DNA of 64,000 nt from Sapria himalayana (taxonomy: Eukaryota > Streptophyta > Magnoliopsida > Malpighiales > Rafflesiaceae), in the NCBI GenBank assembly GCA_029783825.1, contig JAREIK010000801.1, positions 11,372,391 to 11,436,390 on the forward strand, read 5' to 3'. Within the stretch, counting starts at the first letter, position 1. Every line of letters starts with the position of its first letter. The translations under genes and the position numbers were made by a program. This document shows, piece by piece, positions 1 through 12,838 of the stretch. Under the pieces are notes generated by a model that had not been told where the DNA came from, did no database searches, and worked only from the letters and a program-made list of their open reading frames with translations.

Positions 1-499
1 AAAATAAGTAAAAAAATACATAATTTATTGCCTTTGGTGTTGTCTTATTACGTCATGAGAAGATATCTTTAACAAAGCAAGTATTCCTAAATACTTAGTG
101 AGACATTGAATAATTTCTCTATTACGTATTAGAATTTAAGAAGATATGATGAGAAATAATAGAAAAAAATATGTGATTGATAATATAGTTTGCGATTAAA
201 ACTGCATCTGCCATGAAGCTATAAGACATATATTGCTTTTACAACTATTCATCTCAATCAAATATCAAAGAAAAAATATTTAAATCATCTCAATCAAATA
301 TCTATTCATTTTTTTACAACTATATTTTATGAGAGTGTGCTAACACATGATGTATTATATATAATTTAATGATTAATACAATAAGTACGAAAGCTAAAAG
401 ACATATACACTATCAAAGTGCCACTCTTACACATTTTTATATTTTTATTTAATTAATTTGTTATTCTTTTATGAAATGATAGAAAAAAATATGATAAAA

Positions 500-770
500 G
501 ATAAAAAAATAACTAACAAAATAAAATGTGTACGAACATCGATAAAAGTAATAATATATCTAAATCCATCTCGAGTCTCATTTCTATCAGGTTCACATAT
601 ATCTGAGTGTATCAAATCAAATGAGTCTTTATCCAGACAAGTCTAACAAATCAAATATAAATATTTGATATATTTTTCTAACTAATATACTTCACACTTG
701 TGCATAGACATATCTAACACTATAATCAAATATTCTCAAGTTGGTCAGAGTTGAGTAATTAAAAAAGAAA
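500..770. repeat. Dispersed AT-rich repeat (copies also at 28.4 and 29.4 kb)
   Basis: A block with 'ttctaactaatatacttcac' and 'atattctcaagttggtcagagttgagtaa' recurs in diverged form at 28,361-28,560 and 29,430-29,620. It probably derives from a retroelement, but I could not place it in a coding domain. Positions 1-500 and 770-1,290 show nothing recognisable. Confidence 0.6.
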
Positions 771-1289
771 TAAATAACATAAATAACACACAATCAACTA
801 TTGAGATATAATACTATAAAAATATATACATAATTTATCTTGTTCAATCCTAGAGAAAAACTTTTTTAAAAATATTCTGACCCTACAAAACAAAATGAAG
901 AGAACAAAAAATGAAATTAAAATTAAATTATATTAAAAAAATTTATTGAAAAAAGACTAAAAAATAATAAAGAATAAAAGAAACATGTAAAAAAAACATA
1001 AGCATCATATTGAATATTATCATAATTAAGAATTTTTGATGGTTTATTATTAATTATTACAACTTTAATAGTTAAAACCTTATTATGATTCTTGAAAAAA
1101 TCATGAAAATGGGAGAGATGAAAGAGAAAAAAAAATAAAATTCAAATCTTTTCATTAAACTTCAAAAAATAAAAATTATAATTTAATATACACAATTTGA
1201 GACACCAACATATCAGGGTCTCCAAAATAATATAAAAAATAATTAAAATAAACAAGAAATATACCTACATACAAAACCTCAATACACTC

Positions 1290-1560
1290 ACTCAAACAAA
1301 TGCTTACATGTCACAAATATCATACCTAAAACAAATACTGACATGAATTCTATAAGAATTCATGAAAATGTTCACAATCTGCTCATTGGTAGGTATGCAG
1401 ACAATAACTATTGAATCATCTTGGATCTTCTTCCATATAAATATAAAATGATAATCAATATATTTTATCCGCTCATAAAATACCAAATTAAAAATAATAT
1501 GCTGGGATACTTGGTTGTCATAGTAAAATGGCATTAGCCTCCAAATAATAAGAATTCTAA
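1290..1560 (-). pseudogene. Copia RNase H C-terminal fragment
   Basis: The open stretch 1,304-1,534 reads YYDNQVSQHIIFN, then FYERIKYIDYHFI and NEQIVNIF, matching the copia RNase H motif series YCDNQAA, HERTKHIE, DQLADIF. It may be the 3' end of the minus-strand copia whose gag lies at 3.3-5.4 kb. Confidence 0.85.
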
Positions 1561-1904
1561 GGAATAACTGACCTACTAGATCTCACGTCATATGGGATCT
1601 AAAAAAAACATTTTCACTTACTTTTCAAAACAAAATAACATTACATCTAAGAAAATATAAAATCTCATAGTAAATATTATCTTTGTAATTATTGAAACCT
1701 AGTTAGAATCTAATATGATTCTACCTCCCTATGTCACTAAACTCTAAATAAAATTTCATTTCTTGAAATCCTCTTCGCATACATGAAAATCCTAAAAACT
1801 ATATCCATATAAGTTTATATAAAAAAAAATCTAAGAAATAACTAAATATATTTTGGGATTCAATCTATCAAAAAAAAAAAACACTCTGATAAAAAATATT
1901 ATGG

Positions 1905-2660
1905 ATCTGGATAGCCTCTAATACCAAATGTGAGGATCTATAAAATAAACACAACCCTCTGAACCAAATATTAGACCCCAAGGACAAGAATCAAGAGAAT
2001 ATCTGGCATAACCATCTTTTGATACCAAACTAAAAATTATGATTCATGATAGTATTTTAGGGATTTAAGAAGAGAGATGAGAACTCTCTTTAATATTAAG
2101 ACCTAAATCACGACATCATATTCTCATGTCGCAACTTCATTCATACCATGATACCACATAACATGATAATGACTTGAATTTTTAAGTTTGTCAACCACAA
2201 TAACACAAAATAAATTACTTCATTAACGTCATGACACCATAAAATATAGTCATTATTTCATTTATACCACAATACCACATAACAAAGTCATGACCTTATT
2301 CATGTCGTAATATCATAAAACAATGTTGTGATACCACAAAACATGATCACAACTTCATTCATATCATAACACTACAGAATAAGAACACAATTTAAATTAT
2401 TAAGATAGTCACAACAACACAAAATCAATTGCGATTACATTCATAGTACAACATCATAGTCCATAGAATTGGGTCACAACACAAAACACATGTTGCCGCT
2501 TCAATCAAGCTGTAACTTTACAATTCAGGTCATGATACCAAAATACATTGCAACTTCACTAAAGTTGCGACTTCACAATTCAAGTCGTGATACCAAATTA
2601 CATGTTGCAATTTTAGTCAAGTCATGACTTTACAACTCATGTTGTGATGCCTAACATATA
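1905..2660. repeat. Diverged direct repeat with ~40-bp internal units, copy 1
   Basis: The block starting 'ggatctggatagcctctaat' (primer-site-like on the minus strand) recurs at 5,515-6,330. Its second half is an irregular array built on 'cgcaacttcattcat..cgtgataccacaaaaca', rich in gtcatgac/gtcgtgac. Related motifs continue to about 3,260. Confidence 0.7.
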
Positions 2661-4188
2661 TAACAATTTTGAAGGCATGAGTCAATCATAATATTTTTCC
2701 ATTTAGCGAAAATTTTTTCTTCATCGCAATCTCAGCTCTGCACCATTGAAACATTTTTGCACCCATTGTTTTTCGTTAACCTTTCATGACATGCTCTCAC
2801 TAATTTGATTCCTCATAAGCTTATCTCAAACACAATATTTGGCTTATATCATTTAACATGAAAAGCATTTTATACATGTCAAGACACCTTACAAGTGTTG
2901 CGTCCAATGCTTCTTCCTCAATAGAATCTTCAGACTATGTCTACACTACATCTTCATTAAGAGTATTGTGCCACCAGCAAAATAGAATCATGACATATCT
3001 TATGATGTCATGACTAGAATATATCACGACTCATTTTGTGATGTCACAACAGTAAGATGCCATGATTGGAAGATGTTACAAATCATCTTGTGATGTTGCG
3101 ACTCACTTTCTTCAATAAGATATCCCATATCATGACTTATTGGGACTTCTTCACTCTTGTACTCTCATTTCTGATGCCTCCACATGGTTTCATATGGCAA
3201 CATTGTATTGGGTCGCAACATCATGATCCCAAGTCATGATTCTAAATTTAGTCATGTACACTGAATTGGATTTTGGTGTTATTTTCCCATGTCATGTCTC
3301 TAATTTATTGTTCTCCATGACATGCTTGTTCTCCAAGACTTCTTTTTTCTCATAACAAAGAATCTACTAACTCAATACCTGGTAGTGTTTGCCACCAATT
3401 TATACAATGTCTCACACTTTATTTCACAAGCAAGTACAATTGTTCTTCAAATCATCTTGTAAAAATTATCATTAGTCATCACACTTATAAAAATTAAAAA
3501 TCTACTCAAGTCTTGAATATGTTTTACTCCCGAAAGGAATGTGACATTCTCAACATGCATATTCATCATTGAACTATTTCTCATAACAACATCTCCTCCA
3601 TTATATGACTCATTCTAGATAAAACATATCCGATGAAGAATCATAACATGATGCACATGTGTCAATAAATCTAATTTTACTTGTTCAATAAAAAGCTCCT
3701 TATACATTGAATCAAAACTCATTTGAGTTTGCTTGTTTTTACTTCTCCAACAATCCCTCTCGAAGTACCTAATTTTATCACAATTACAATATTTCAATTT
3801 CAACTTATCTATTTATTTAATACTTCTCAAGTTTTTGATTTGATTTATTCAGTCATCCTCTTCACAAATAGAACATCCTTCAAATATTTATACTATGTCT
3901 CCTCATATTCTCAGACAGTAGTACTGAAATTACTATCTCATAAAAAAGCTCTGATGTACCACTACTAATAGCGATATCAAATTATCCCATAAACCTGGTA
4001 GTAAACAAATAAAGATGATCACGTTGTCATCATTATTGCTTTCACAACCAATAAATAATAATCAGCTAATCAGTTTATGAAACTCATATAAGTGAAGTAA
4101 ACATATCAATCTCCTTCATGTGTAACTTGTATTGTTTCTTCTTAAGAAATAATTTATTGACCAAAGACTTGCTATGATAGACTATGTT

Positions 4189-4724
4189 TAGAGGTGTCAA
4201 ACAGGCTCAGCTATGTTGACATGACTCACTTTTTCTCGGCCCAATCAGGCCACCGTATCTTGCCATGCACGACATGGTTAAAATCTCATACTGCGCCAGC
4301 CACAACATGGTGCACATTCCACTAGCTTAGCACAGCACATTGGGCACGGTAGTGATGACCGTACCATGGTAAAAAAATGGCATGTGACCAACCAATTAAA
4401 ATTACCAAATGTCCGTATTTTTTAAAAAATGGACTGTCATGTAAAGGGGTGGTCGAAAAAAAAAAAATTAAATCAGCTTGAATTACCATTCAACTAGGAT
4501 TCCGTCGGACGGTCACCCGAGCTGGTTTACCATATAGTCAGGCTAGGCACACAAGTCATGCTTGGTCCAGCACAAGGCACGATTCATGCCGACCTAGCAC
4601 AGCACGAACCATACTAAGGAACAGCCCAACCCGGCCCGAGGCACAGTTCTAGACCATGTTGTGCAAGGCCAGACACTACTAAACTGGGCTAGGTAAGAGC
4701 CGCCTGACCCAATTGACACCTCTA
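4189..4724. mobile_element. Short non-autonomous hAT derivative, 536 bp
   Basis: Ends TAGAGGTGTCAAAC and TTGACACCTCTA define the element. Flanking octamers ACTATGTT (4,181-4,188) and ACTACGTC (4,725-4,732) differ only by two C/T transitions. No transposase remains; the inside has cgtgcc/catgcc-type motifs like the ends of the 3.8-kb element. It interrupts a minus-strand copia gag: the coding sense resumes on each side (LWKKLD before, SKSLVNKLFL after). Confidence 0.92.
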
Positions 4725-4836
4725 ACTACGTCAAGCTTCTTCCACAAATCCTTCAACAATTTCTCACCAGAAACATCCATCAAGACTGCATCTACCAAAT
4801 ACAATCGAATTAAGCATCATACTTTCTGATACAACT

Positions 4837-5403
4837 TATCCCATTTGACAAATTCAATAGAAATCATCTCTAATTTTTGATCGTTTGTTATTGGCTTTAC
4901 ATATTCGATCGAAAACTACTAATTTCTATCAATAAGTAGAACATCTAAATTTTTAAAGTTCAAAATTTTTTCCCAAAATTTCTCGATATCAACCTTAGAT
5001 ATTATCATTCTCATTATTCTTAAATTCACACTCCACGAATTTTGTAAACCATATTTCTGACATCAAACAAATCTATACAATCAAACCTTAGCTATGATTC
5101 CAAACCTAGAGCCTAAGGTATCCCATTTGACAATCTCAATAGAAATCATCTCTAGTTTTGATCATTTGTTATTGGTTTTGCATCTTCAATCGAGAACCAC
5201 AAATCTCTATCAACAAATAAATCATCTATCTTCACTTTTCAAAGTTAGAAACTCTTCACAAAAATTTTTTCGATATTGCCCTTAGTTGACACCGTTCTCA
5301 ACATTTTAGATTCATACTCCACTAAATTTCTAAACCATATATCTAACATCAACCCAATCTTTACAATTAAACCTTAGCTTTGATTCCAAACCTAAAGCCT
5401 GAG
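4837..5403. repeat. Tandem duplication of the copia gag start, two ~283-bp units
   Basis: Units 4,837-5,118 and 5,119-5,403 both begin tatcccatttgacaa-type and both end with 'attccaaacctaRagcctRaggtatcc'. They encode the same gag N-terminal stretch (LFVDRDLWFSIED versus LLIDRN..FSIEY) on the minus strand. Confidence 0.85.
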
Positions 5404-5514
5404 GTATCCAACTTTCATTCCAAATGTTAGGACCCACACGGTATCTTGCTTTGATACTAAATATTAGGACCCAACATGTAAAAGCAAATGTTCTACTACC
5501 AAAAGTTGTGGATC

Positions 5515-6330
5515 TGGACAAGCTCTAATGCTAGATATAAAGATCAACACAATCCACACATCCTTCTAACATAAAATGTTAGATCCTAAGGACATGGATC
5601 TTGAGGATATCTAGCATAACCATCTTCCAATATCAAAATAGGAATTGTGATGTTAATTTAGAGATCTAGGAAGGAGGATGAGAACCTTCATAAATGAAGC
5701 ACATAATAATTAGAGAGAGAGAGAGGAGCGAAAATCATAAGAGAAAAAAAAGAAATTCACTATGGCCTATCGCTAAAATAAAAGCAACTATTTCACATTG
5801 TCACACCACATTTGCTCACTTTTTTACTTACAACATTTTATATTTATAAGTGATTAAATAATAAGACAAAAAACAACTTAACACCTAAATCATGATATCT
5901 TATTCAAACATCAAGACCTCATTCATATCACAATACCACAGAACAGAATTGCGACTAGAATCCTTAAGTTGGTCAATTGCAACAAGACAAAATAAGTTAC
6001 AACTTCATTTATATCGTGACATCACAAAACAGAATCATGCCTTCATTTATGTGGCGATATCTTATAATAAGATCGTAACTTCATTTATGTTGCGACACCA
6101 TAAAATATGGTTGCAAGTTGAATTCTTAAAACACCAACTCATAATACAAAATTAGTTACGACAACATTCATGTCATGACACTACAAAACAAGATAACCAC
6201 ATGAAACTCATATTATAATTTCAATCAAATCACAATTTCATAATTCAAATCGTGACACTAAAATACATGTTGTAGCTTCTTTCAAGTCGCAACTTCATAA
6301 TTCAGATTACAACAAAGAAATCCAACTTCA
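5515..6330. repeat. Diverged direct repeat with ~40-bp internal units, copy 2
   Basis: Same order of landmarks as copy 1: 'ggatctgga', 'ttagatcctaaggacatgg', 'atctagcataaccatctt', then the 'cgtgacatcacaaaacagaa' array from about 5,890. A GA-rich stretch at 5,712-5,735 is specific to this copy. Confidence 0.7.
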
Positions 6331-6429
6331 TGAAATCTTCTTCACATATCTGAGAATTCTGAGAATTCTAAGAATCATATCTATATGAGTCTATCTAGAA
6401 AAATATAAATAACTAAATATACTAATAAT

Positions 6430-8230
6430 ATAAGTACCAACTTGTTTAATCATATTAGATAGCTTAACTTTCCTATAATACTTCTATATTTAGTGGAATC
6501 AACTAATAAACTAATATTTATAGATAAAGTTATATTCAAATAAAGTGACGAATCAACATGCATACATCTCATCATATTGAGAGATCTGACAAAATATCCA
6601 AAGAGTATCTTCTCTAAGATATAGAAATCATACCTCCTAAGTTTTCGACCTCAATATCCATGAAATATCAAAGATGCCCCAAACATAACTCAATCAGTAA
6701 AAATATTTTTAGTTGGGATATATCTAACTGATCAACACTCATTATTAAAACATCATCAAGATACATCACTAAGGTCACATATTATCCCTCATAACCACAT
6801 CACAAAAAATGAAGATAAGTTGATAAGTATTTATTAAGATCAAAGGTGATAAGTACAAAAGACAACCTATTAAATCATGTCTTATAAGATTACTTCAAAC
6901 CATAAAAAGTTTTCTACATTATATATATAATACATGTCTTCTCAAGAATAGTAAAACATGAAAACTACTGCATACACACATCCTACTCAAAATTACCATA
7001 AAAATTTTCTCCCATCTTGTTGATATACATTTTACTTATGAAATAGAACAATAAAAAATAATAACCTAATAATAATTATTTTTGTCACAATGATAAATAT
7101 ATTTCAATTATTAACATTATAAGTCTATATAAATACAATAACTAATAATCTGATCATGAGCCAATTAATATTTCCTTAAAGTCCATTCTTCACCATGCAT
7201 ACCCATTTGCATCTCATAATTAGCTTACCTGAAAATCTCATAATCAAATCACAAATATGATTAGATATAATTATACTCAGTTCATTCAATATAACTTGTC
7301 ATCATCGCAAATGATTTAGTGCCTCTAAATGAGTATAAAAAAATCCTACAACAATTAAGAGAGAATAAAAAGAATAAATATATAAAACCAAAATAAGAAT
7401 AAAAGAATACTCATGATAATGAATGTTGGATAGAACAAACCCTTAGTTCAATAAAACAATAAGATTTAAATTAGTACTTTGAAACGGAACAACTAACATG
7501 ACATGATACTCATCTAGAAAAGGCTATTAACATATTCATCAAAATATATCCTTTTAGATTGGATCATCAAGTCTATCATCCCTCAACTCCTCATTATAAG
7601 AAGACTCACATATCATTTCTAGTAGGACACTCACATTCAGCTATTCTTATTGATACAAAAATCTAGGAAAGGTTTGTTATTGTCTAAAAGAGGAATATTA
7701 ATACTCTTCTCAAAATTAAATATGCTAGTAATATCAAATGTACAGGCAAAGGCATGGGCAAAGACCTAAAAATCAGTTATTATTCTATTAGAAGTAACAA
7801 CTAGACATAGTAATACTCATATCACAATGGTGCCTAAAAGTGCAATCTCTTAGATCGAGTTCTTAAAGAACTTATCCTTTTAGTCTCTGATAAGTAACAT
7901 TTATATCTCTTCTAAATATTAGAATACCTGTCAAACATTTAATTACACATGCATCCATCTTCTTTCTACTTGAAGAAAAATTATAAACAAAATAAGTAGA
8001 CCTAAAAATCTTAGCCAGAAAATAAACAAATCTCTCTTCTTGATATAAAAATTAAAATTAGATACAACTTAAGAGAACATAAAATAACATTTGATTGGTA
8101 AGAAAATTAATGATTAATATCATTTTTTGCCAAAAGCATCGAGAAATATTTCTTATTAGTTAATGTGTCATAATTGTCTCAATCACATATCAATTCTTTT
8201 CCTCAACTAATATTTTTTTTTGTATTTCTA
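6430..8230 (-). pseudogene. Minus-strand copia RT remnant
   Basis: The catalytic box is visible as VMYLDDVLIMSVDQLDISQL at 6,715-6,770 on the minus strand. Flanking sequence to about 7,300 is compatible with RT and integrase but is full of stops. I see nothing specific in 7,300-8,230 beyond AT-rich DNA. Confidence 0.65.
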
Positions 8231-8424
8231 GAAGTCATGATATGATAGGCTTTACTTTATGTATTTATATGATATTCTAATTATTAGAGAAGATAGATTA
8301 GAAATTACTCAACTCAAAAAGTATATTCGGTTACAAATCTAGTTAAAAAATATTAAGAAACTCAGATATTTTATTAATATAAAAATAATTTGATTCATCA
8401 GAAATATTATCTTGTTATAGAGAA

Positions 8425-8701
8425 TATTGAAATATAAACTTATTTTATATATTAAATATCTAGAAGCATGATAACTTTGAATTTTAAAAATTCAAAATTA
8501 TGTGAAAGCTTGATCTAATTTAGGTGAAAGTATAATATTTAAAATTATGTGGTTGAGAATGATTCTTATAACCTATAAATACCCCTCTTATATTAGTATT
8601 TATCCATTCCATTCAAAAAAAAAGTTTGAAACATTTCTTAAGTATTCTTTTGAGATAGTGTGAGGTTCTTTTCTTCATCTTCTTTTATCTTCCTTTCAAC
8701 A
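8425..8701 (+). repeat. 5' LTR of the copia element
   Basis: About 277 bp starting TATTGAAATATAAAC and ending near CAACA, just before the primer-binding site. A TATA-like 'tataaatacccctc' at 8,574 is a plausible promoter, followed by transcript-leader sequence. Confidence 0.8.
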
Positions 8702-8897
8702 AAGTAGTATCGAATGGTAGGTTATTAGGTCTTTAAAAAATTGAGTATGTTTAGTGATTACAGTGTTAATTGATCTTCCACATCAAAAAAAAGTTTCTTG
8801 AGATCTCATTAACTTACAGAGTTAGAGTCTTGAGTTCCTAAGTCTCGTAATATTTGTTTGTTCATTCAAAGTCTAACTTTAATATCTTTTTATAGAG

Positions 8898-11800
8898 ATG
8901 ACAAGTAGTAGTATGGTTCCCTTCCAAGTCTCAGTACTCCACAAGAGCAACTATAACAACTGAAGCATCAAGTTGAAGGCACTTCTTGGATCACAAGATA
9001 TTTGAGATATAATAGAGAAAGACCACAAAAAAATTGAAGAATGAAGATACTCTATTTCAAACTCAAAAAGATAGTTTGAGAGACTCAAAAAAGAGAGACA
9101 AGAAGGATCTCTATATTATTTATCAAGGATTAGATGAAGATGTATTTGAAAAGATATAAGAAACAAAGACAGCAAAAGAAACATGAGACAAGCTTCAAAC
9201 CTCGTATAAGAGAGCAAATCCAGTTAAGAAAGTATGTCTTCAAATTTTGAAAGCTGAGTTTGAAGCTTTGAATATAAAAAGAGAAAAAACTATTTTAAAC
9301 TGCTCTAGAGTCTTAATAGTGACAAATCAATTGAAAAAAAATGATGAAATATTAAGTAAAATAAGAATCGTGAAAAAGATTCTTCGATCGATAGATTCAA
9401 AATTCAATCACATTGTCACTATTATTGAAAAAACTAAAGATTTGGAAGTCATGACAATAAAACAATTATTGAGTTCCTTACAAGACTGAAGAAAAGATGA
9501 AGAAGAATGAAGAGATGGTAAAACGATCACTCAATACTCAAATTAATTTAAATAATGAATATAATATCCAAAATGATAGAAAACAATAAGGAATAGATCA
9601 CGATCAAGGAAGAGGCCGTGGACATGGACAAGATTGGAGATCCTATCATGATGACAACAATATCCAAAGTGAAAAAAGCTCAACAAGAGGTCAAGGGAAA
9701 GGAAACTATAGATCAAGATATGACAAGCCACATATCAAATGTTACAAGTGTAAAAAATTTGACAAGTATACTTCAAAAAATAAAGCTCCAAATAATAAAA
9801 AAGTTGAAGAGAAGATCAACTATATAGAAAAAAGAAGTCAAAAAGATGAAACATTGCAACAGGCTTATAAAGACAATGCAAGAGATGAAAATAACTCATG
9901 ATACCTTGACTCTGGTGCAAATAATTATATATGTGAGAAAAGAAGCAAGTTCATTGAGATTGATAAATCGGTGAGTAATAACATAGTTTTTAGAAATAAA
10001 TCAAAGATAGCAGTGAAAGGTAAAAATAAAATTCTCATTTGATTAAAGAATAAAAAATTATCAATCCATTTCTAATATTTATTATGTGTCAAACATAAAG
10101 AATAATATCATGAGCTTAGAACAATTCTTAAAGAAAAATTATGATATTCATTTAAAAGATAATAATCTCTCTATAAGAAACAATGAGAGTAATTTAATTG
10201 TCGAGGTACTGATGTCAAAAAATAAAACATTTTGCTCGTCAATCAAAATGATCTTGTAAAGTATCTTAAGACATGTTACAAATATGCAACTTGGCTTTGA
10301 TATCTTCGGTTTGAACATTTCAGCTTTGGAGAATTGGAATTATTCTTCAAGAAGCAAATGATGAAAGAACTACCAGTCATTAGCCATCTTGATAAAATAT
10401 GTGAAAGATGTCTACTTAGAAAACAATTTAAAAAAAATTTTCCAAATGAGTTAAGCTCAAGAGCTCAAAAACCATTGAAATTCATACATATGAATATGTT
10501 CAATCCAATCAAGTCAAACTCACTTGGTAAAAGCAACTATTTCTTTGTCTTTATAGATAATTTTTCAAGAGAACATAGGTATATTTTTTGAAAGATAAAT
10601 TAGAGATTTTTAAAAAATTCAAAAAATTAAAGTACTTGCAAAGAAGGAAAATAAGGTCGTGATCAAAACCATGAGATCAGAATATTGAAAAATATTCATA
10701 TCAAAAAATTTTAAAAATATTATGAAGATAATAGAATTCAAAGACATCCTCACAGTTTCGAGATCCTCCAACAAAATAGAGTGACATAAAGGATGAATAG
10801 AATAATCATTGACATGGTGAGGGGCATGCTTAAAATACAAAAAACTACCAAATGAGTTGAGAATGAGTTGCATACACAGTGTATCAATCTAATCGATCTC
10901 CAACAAAGAACATATGAGGAAAAATACACCACAAGAAAATTGGAGTGGAAAGAACCCAAGCATTTCCCATCTAAGAGTCATCAAAAGCATAGCTCATGTG
11001 CATGTCCCTAACGAACAAAAAAAATAAGTTAGATAATTAAAGGCATAAATACATCTTCATCAATTATGATACAAACTCTAAAGGCTATAAGCTTTATAAT
11101 TCTAATACTGAAAAGACAATCATCAATCAAAATATTATATTCGATGAAGAAGAAAAATAAGGATGAAAACAACAAGATAAAGGCTACTACTTTTTCTCAT
11201 ATGTTAAAGAAGATAATGTAGAGCATCCAATAATAGAACAAGTAGAGGAGGAGCCTACTACGCCACCAACTTCACTAGTTGTTAGTACTCAAGAAGAGGA
11301 AAGCTCAAGTGAAAGAATTTCATAGTTCAAGAACTTATATGAACTCTATGAGATAATTGAAAATCAAGAAAACCCTATTCACTTTTCATTATTGCCGATT
11401 GTAAGCAAATGGCCTTCCAAGTAGCAACAGAAAACAAGAAATGAAAACAAAATATGAACGAAAAAATAAAAAAAATCAGGAAAAATAATAGATGGGAGAT
11501 AACTTCACTTTCAAAGGGACACAAAGAGATTGGTTTGAAATAGATGTACAAAACAAAAAAAAATGTCATAAAAGAAGTCAAAAGATATAATGCAAAATTA
11601 GTGACAAAAAGTTATAGTCAAAGAGTCGACATCAATTAGGATAAGATATTTGCTCGGGTTGCTCGATTAAAAACTATTAGATTTTTTATTTCCTTGGTTA
11701 CTCAAAATAATTGAAGGATACATCAAATAGATGTGAAATTTACATTCCTAAATGATATCCTTGAAAAAGAAATCTATATTGAGCAACCACAAGAATATGA

Positions 11801-12550
11801 AATAAAAGAAAGAGATCTTATTACATCAGCATTGAAGTCAAGCAAAAAGAGAAAGAGATCTTAATTACTCAAGAAGGCTATGCTAAAGATATTTTTAAGA
11901 AGTTTAAGATGAATAATTCTAATCTAAATGTCACGCCAATAAAATATAAAATCAAGTTGTCCAAGCACAAAGAAATAAATAAGATGAATTTCACTCTTTA
12001 CAAAAGCTTGATAAGAAATATGCGCTACCTAACATGTACTAAGCCTAATATTCTTTATGTGATTGGAGCCATTAATCGATACACAAATAATCCAACTCAT
12101 TGGAAGGTAGCAAAGAGAATCCTCCACTATATTAAAGATACTACAAACTTCAACTTGTATTATTCTATTTGTGATAATTACAAGTTTGTTGGGTATAGGA
12201 ATAGTGATTGAAACAGTGACATAAATGATTGCAAGAGTACCATTGATTTTGTATTATACATGGGAGACACTATCTATACTTGGGCATCAAAAAAACAACC
12301 AATTATCACTCTTTTCACATGCGAGGTAGAGTATATTGTGACTACCTCATGTATTTGTTATGTAATCTAGCTTCGAAGTCTATTAAAAGAGTTAGGTGTG
12401 TCACAAGAAGAGCCAACCAAATTTTTCATAGACAACAAATCAGCAATAACTTTGGCCAAAAACTCAATCTTCTATTATCGAAGTAAACATATTGATATTC
12501 ACTATCACCATATTAGAGATGTACAACTTATGGTATATAAAGTTTCATGA
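8898..12550 (+). pseudogene. Copia gag-pol polyprotein, decayed, RT core deleted
   Basis: The frame starts at ATG 8,898 (MTSSSMVPFQVS) and has many stops. Gag spans about 8,898-9,780 with the UBN2-type stretch at 9,247-9,489 (KAEFEALNIK) and a CCHC knuckle around 9,732 (CYKCKKFDKY). The protease motif YLDSGANNYI is near 9,900. Integrase covers 10,250-11,160, with a pre-integrase CX2C (CERCLLRKQF) and FVFIDNFSRE. RT begins near 11,470 with KWMYKTK and reaches the YIEQPQEYE motif at 11,780. It then jumps to YYISIEVKQKEK near 11,820, so the section with LYGLKQ and the YVDD catalytic motif is absent. RNase H runs from 11,909 to 12,540, including SKHIDIHYH. Autonomous retrotransposition is impossible. 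Confidence 0.88.
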
Positions 12551-12639
12551 TAAATTAATTGACATTTTCACCAAAGCACTTAAGCAAGAAAACTTCATTA
12601 GACTAAAAATATTACTTGAGTAATAATTTAAAGGAAGAG

Positions 12640-12838
12640 TATTGAAATATAAGCTTGTTTTTTATACAGAATTATCTAGAAGTTTGATGGTTTTGAATTT
12701 TAAAAATTTAAAGTTAGATAAAAACTTAGCCTACATTATGTAAGAGTTTAATAGGTTAAAATTATGTAGTTGAGATTACTTCTTGTAACTTATAAATATC
12801 ACTCTTATATTGGTATTTATCCATTCCAACAAAAAAGA
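12640..12838 (+). repeat. 3' LTR of the copia element (truncated)
   Basis: It repeats the first 200 bases of the 5' LTR with moderate divergence, including 'cttataaatatcactctta'. The last ~75 bases and the target duplication are missing, and older copia sequence follows directly. Confidence 0.8.

Larger units (their letters stand above)
3340..5403 (-). pseudogene. Minus-strand copia gag and protease region
   Basis: Gag N-terminal sense (DDLFVDRDLWFSIED) is at 5,250-5,150. It continues with IRLYLVDAVLMDVSGEK near 4,800, is broken by the 536-bp hAT, and resumes as SKSLVNKLFLKKKQYKLHMK at 4,170. The CCHC knuckle (CDKIRYFERDCW) is at 3,790-3,750. A protease/pre-integrase stretch (NVTFLSGVKHIQDL) is near 3,550. 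A primer-site-like gctttgatacta at 5,448 fits a 5' end to the right. The element's integrase is not recognisable. Confidence 0.78.
8425..12838 (+). mobile_element. Ty1-copia element with both LTRs, nested in an older copia
   Basis: LTRs start TATTGAAATATAA at 8,425 and 12,640 and share their sequence through CCATTCCA near 8,600 and 12,830. A purine tract (aaaggaagag) precedes the right LTR. The left LTR runs to about 8,701 and is followed by a degenerate tRNA-Met primer site at 8,705. The right LTR is truncated near 12,838. The internal region reads gag, protease, integrase, RT, RNase H, the copia order. Each side shows older copia RT coding sense (8,230-8,424, QLKKYI and LRYFI; 12,840-12,960, RYIFDNF and VLQQI), so this copy inserted into another copia. 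Confidence 0.88.
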
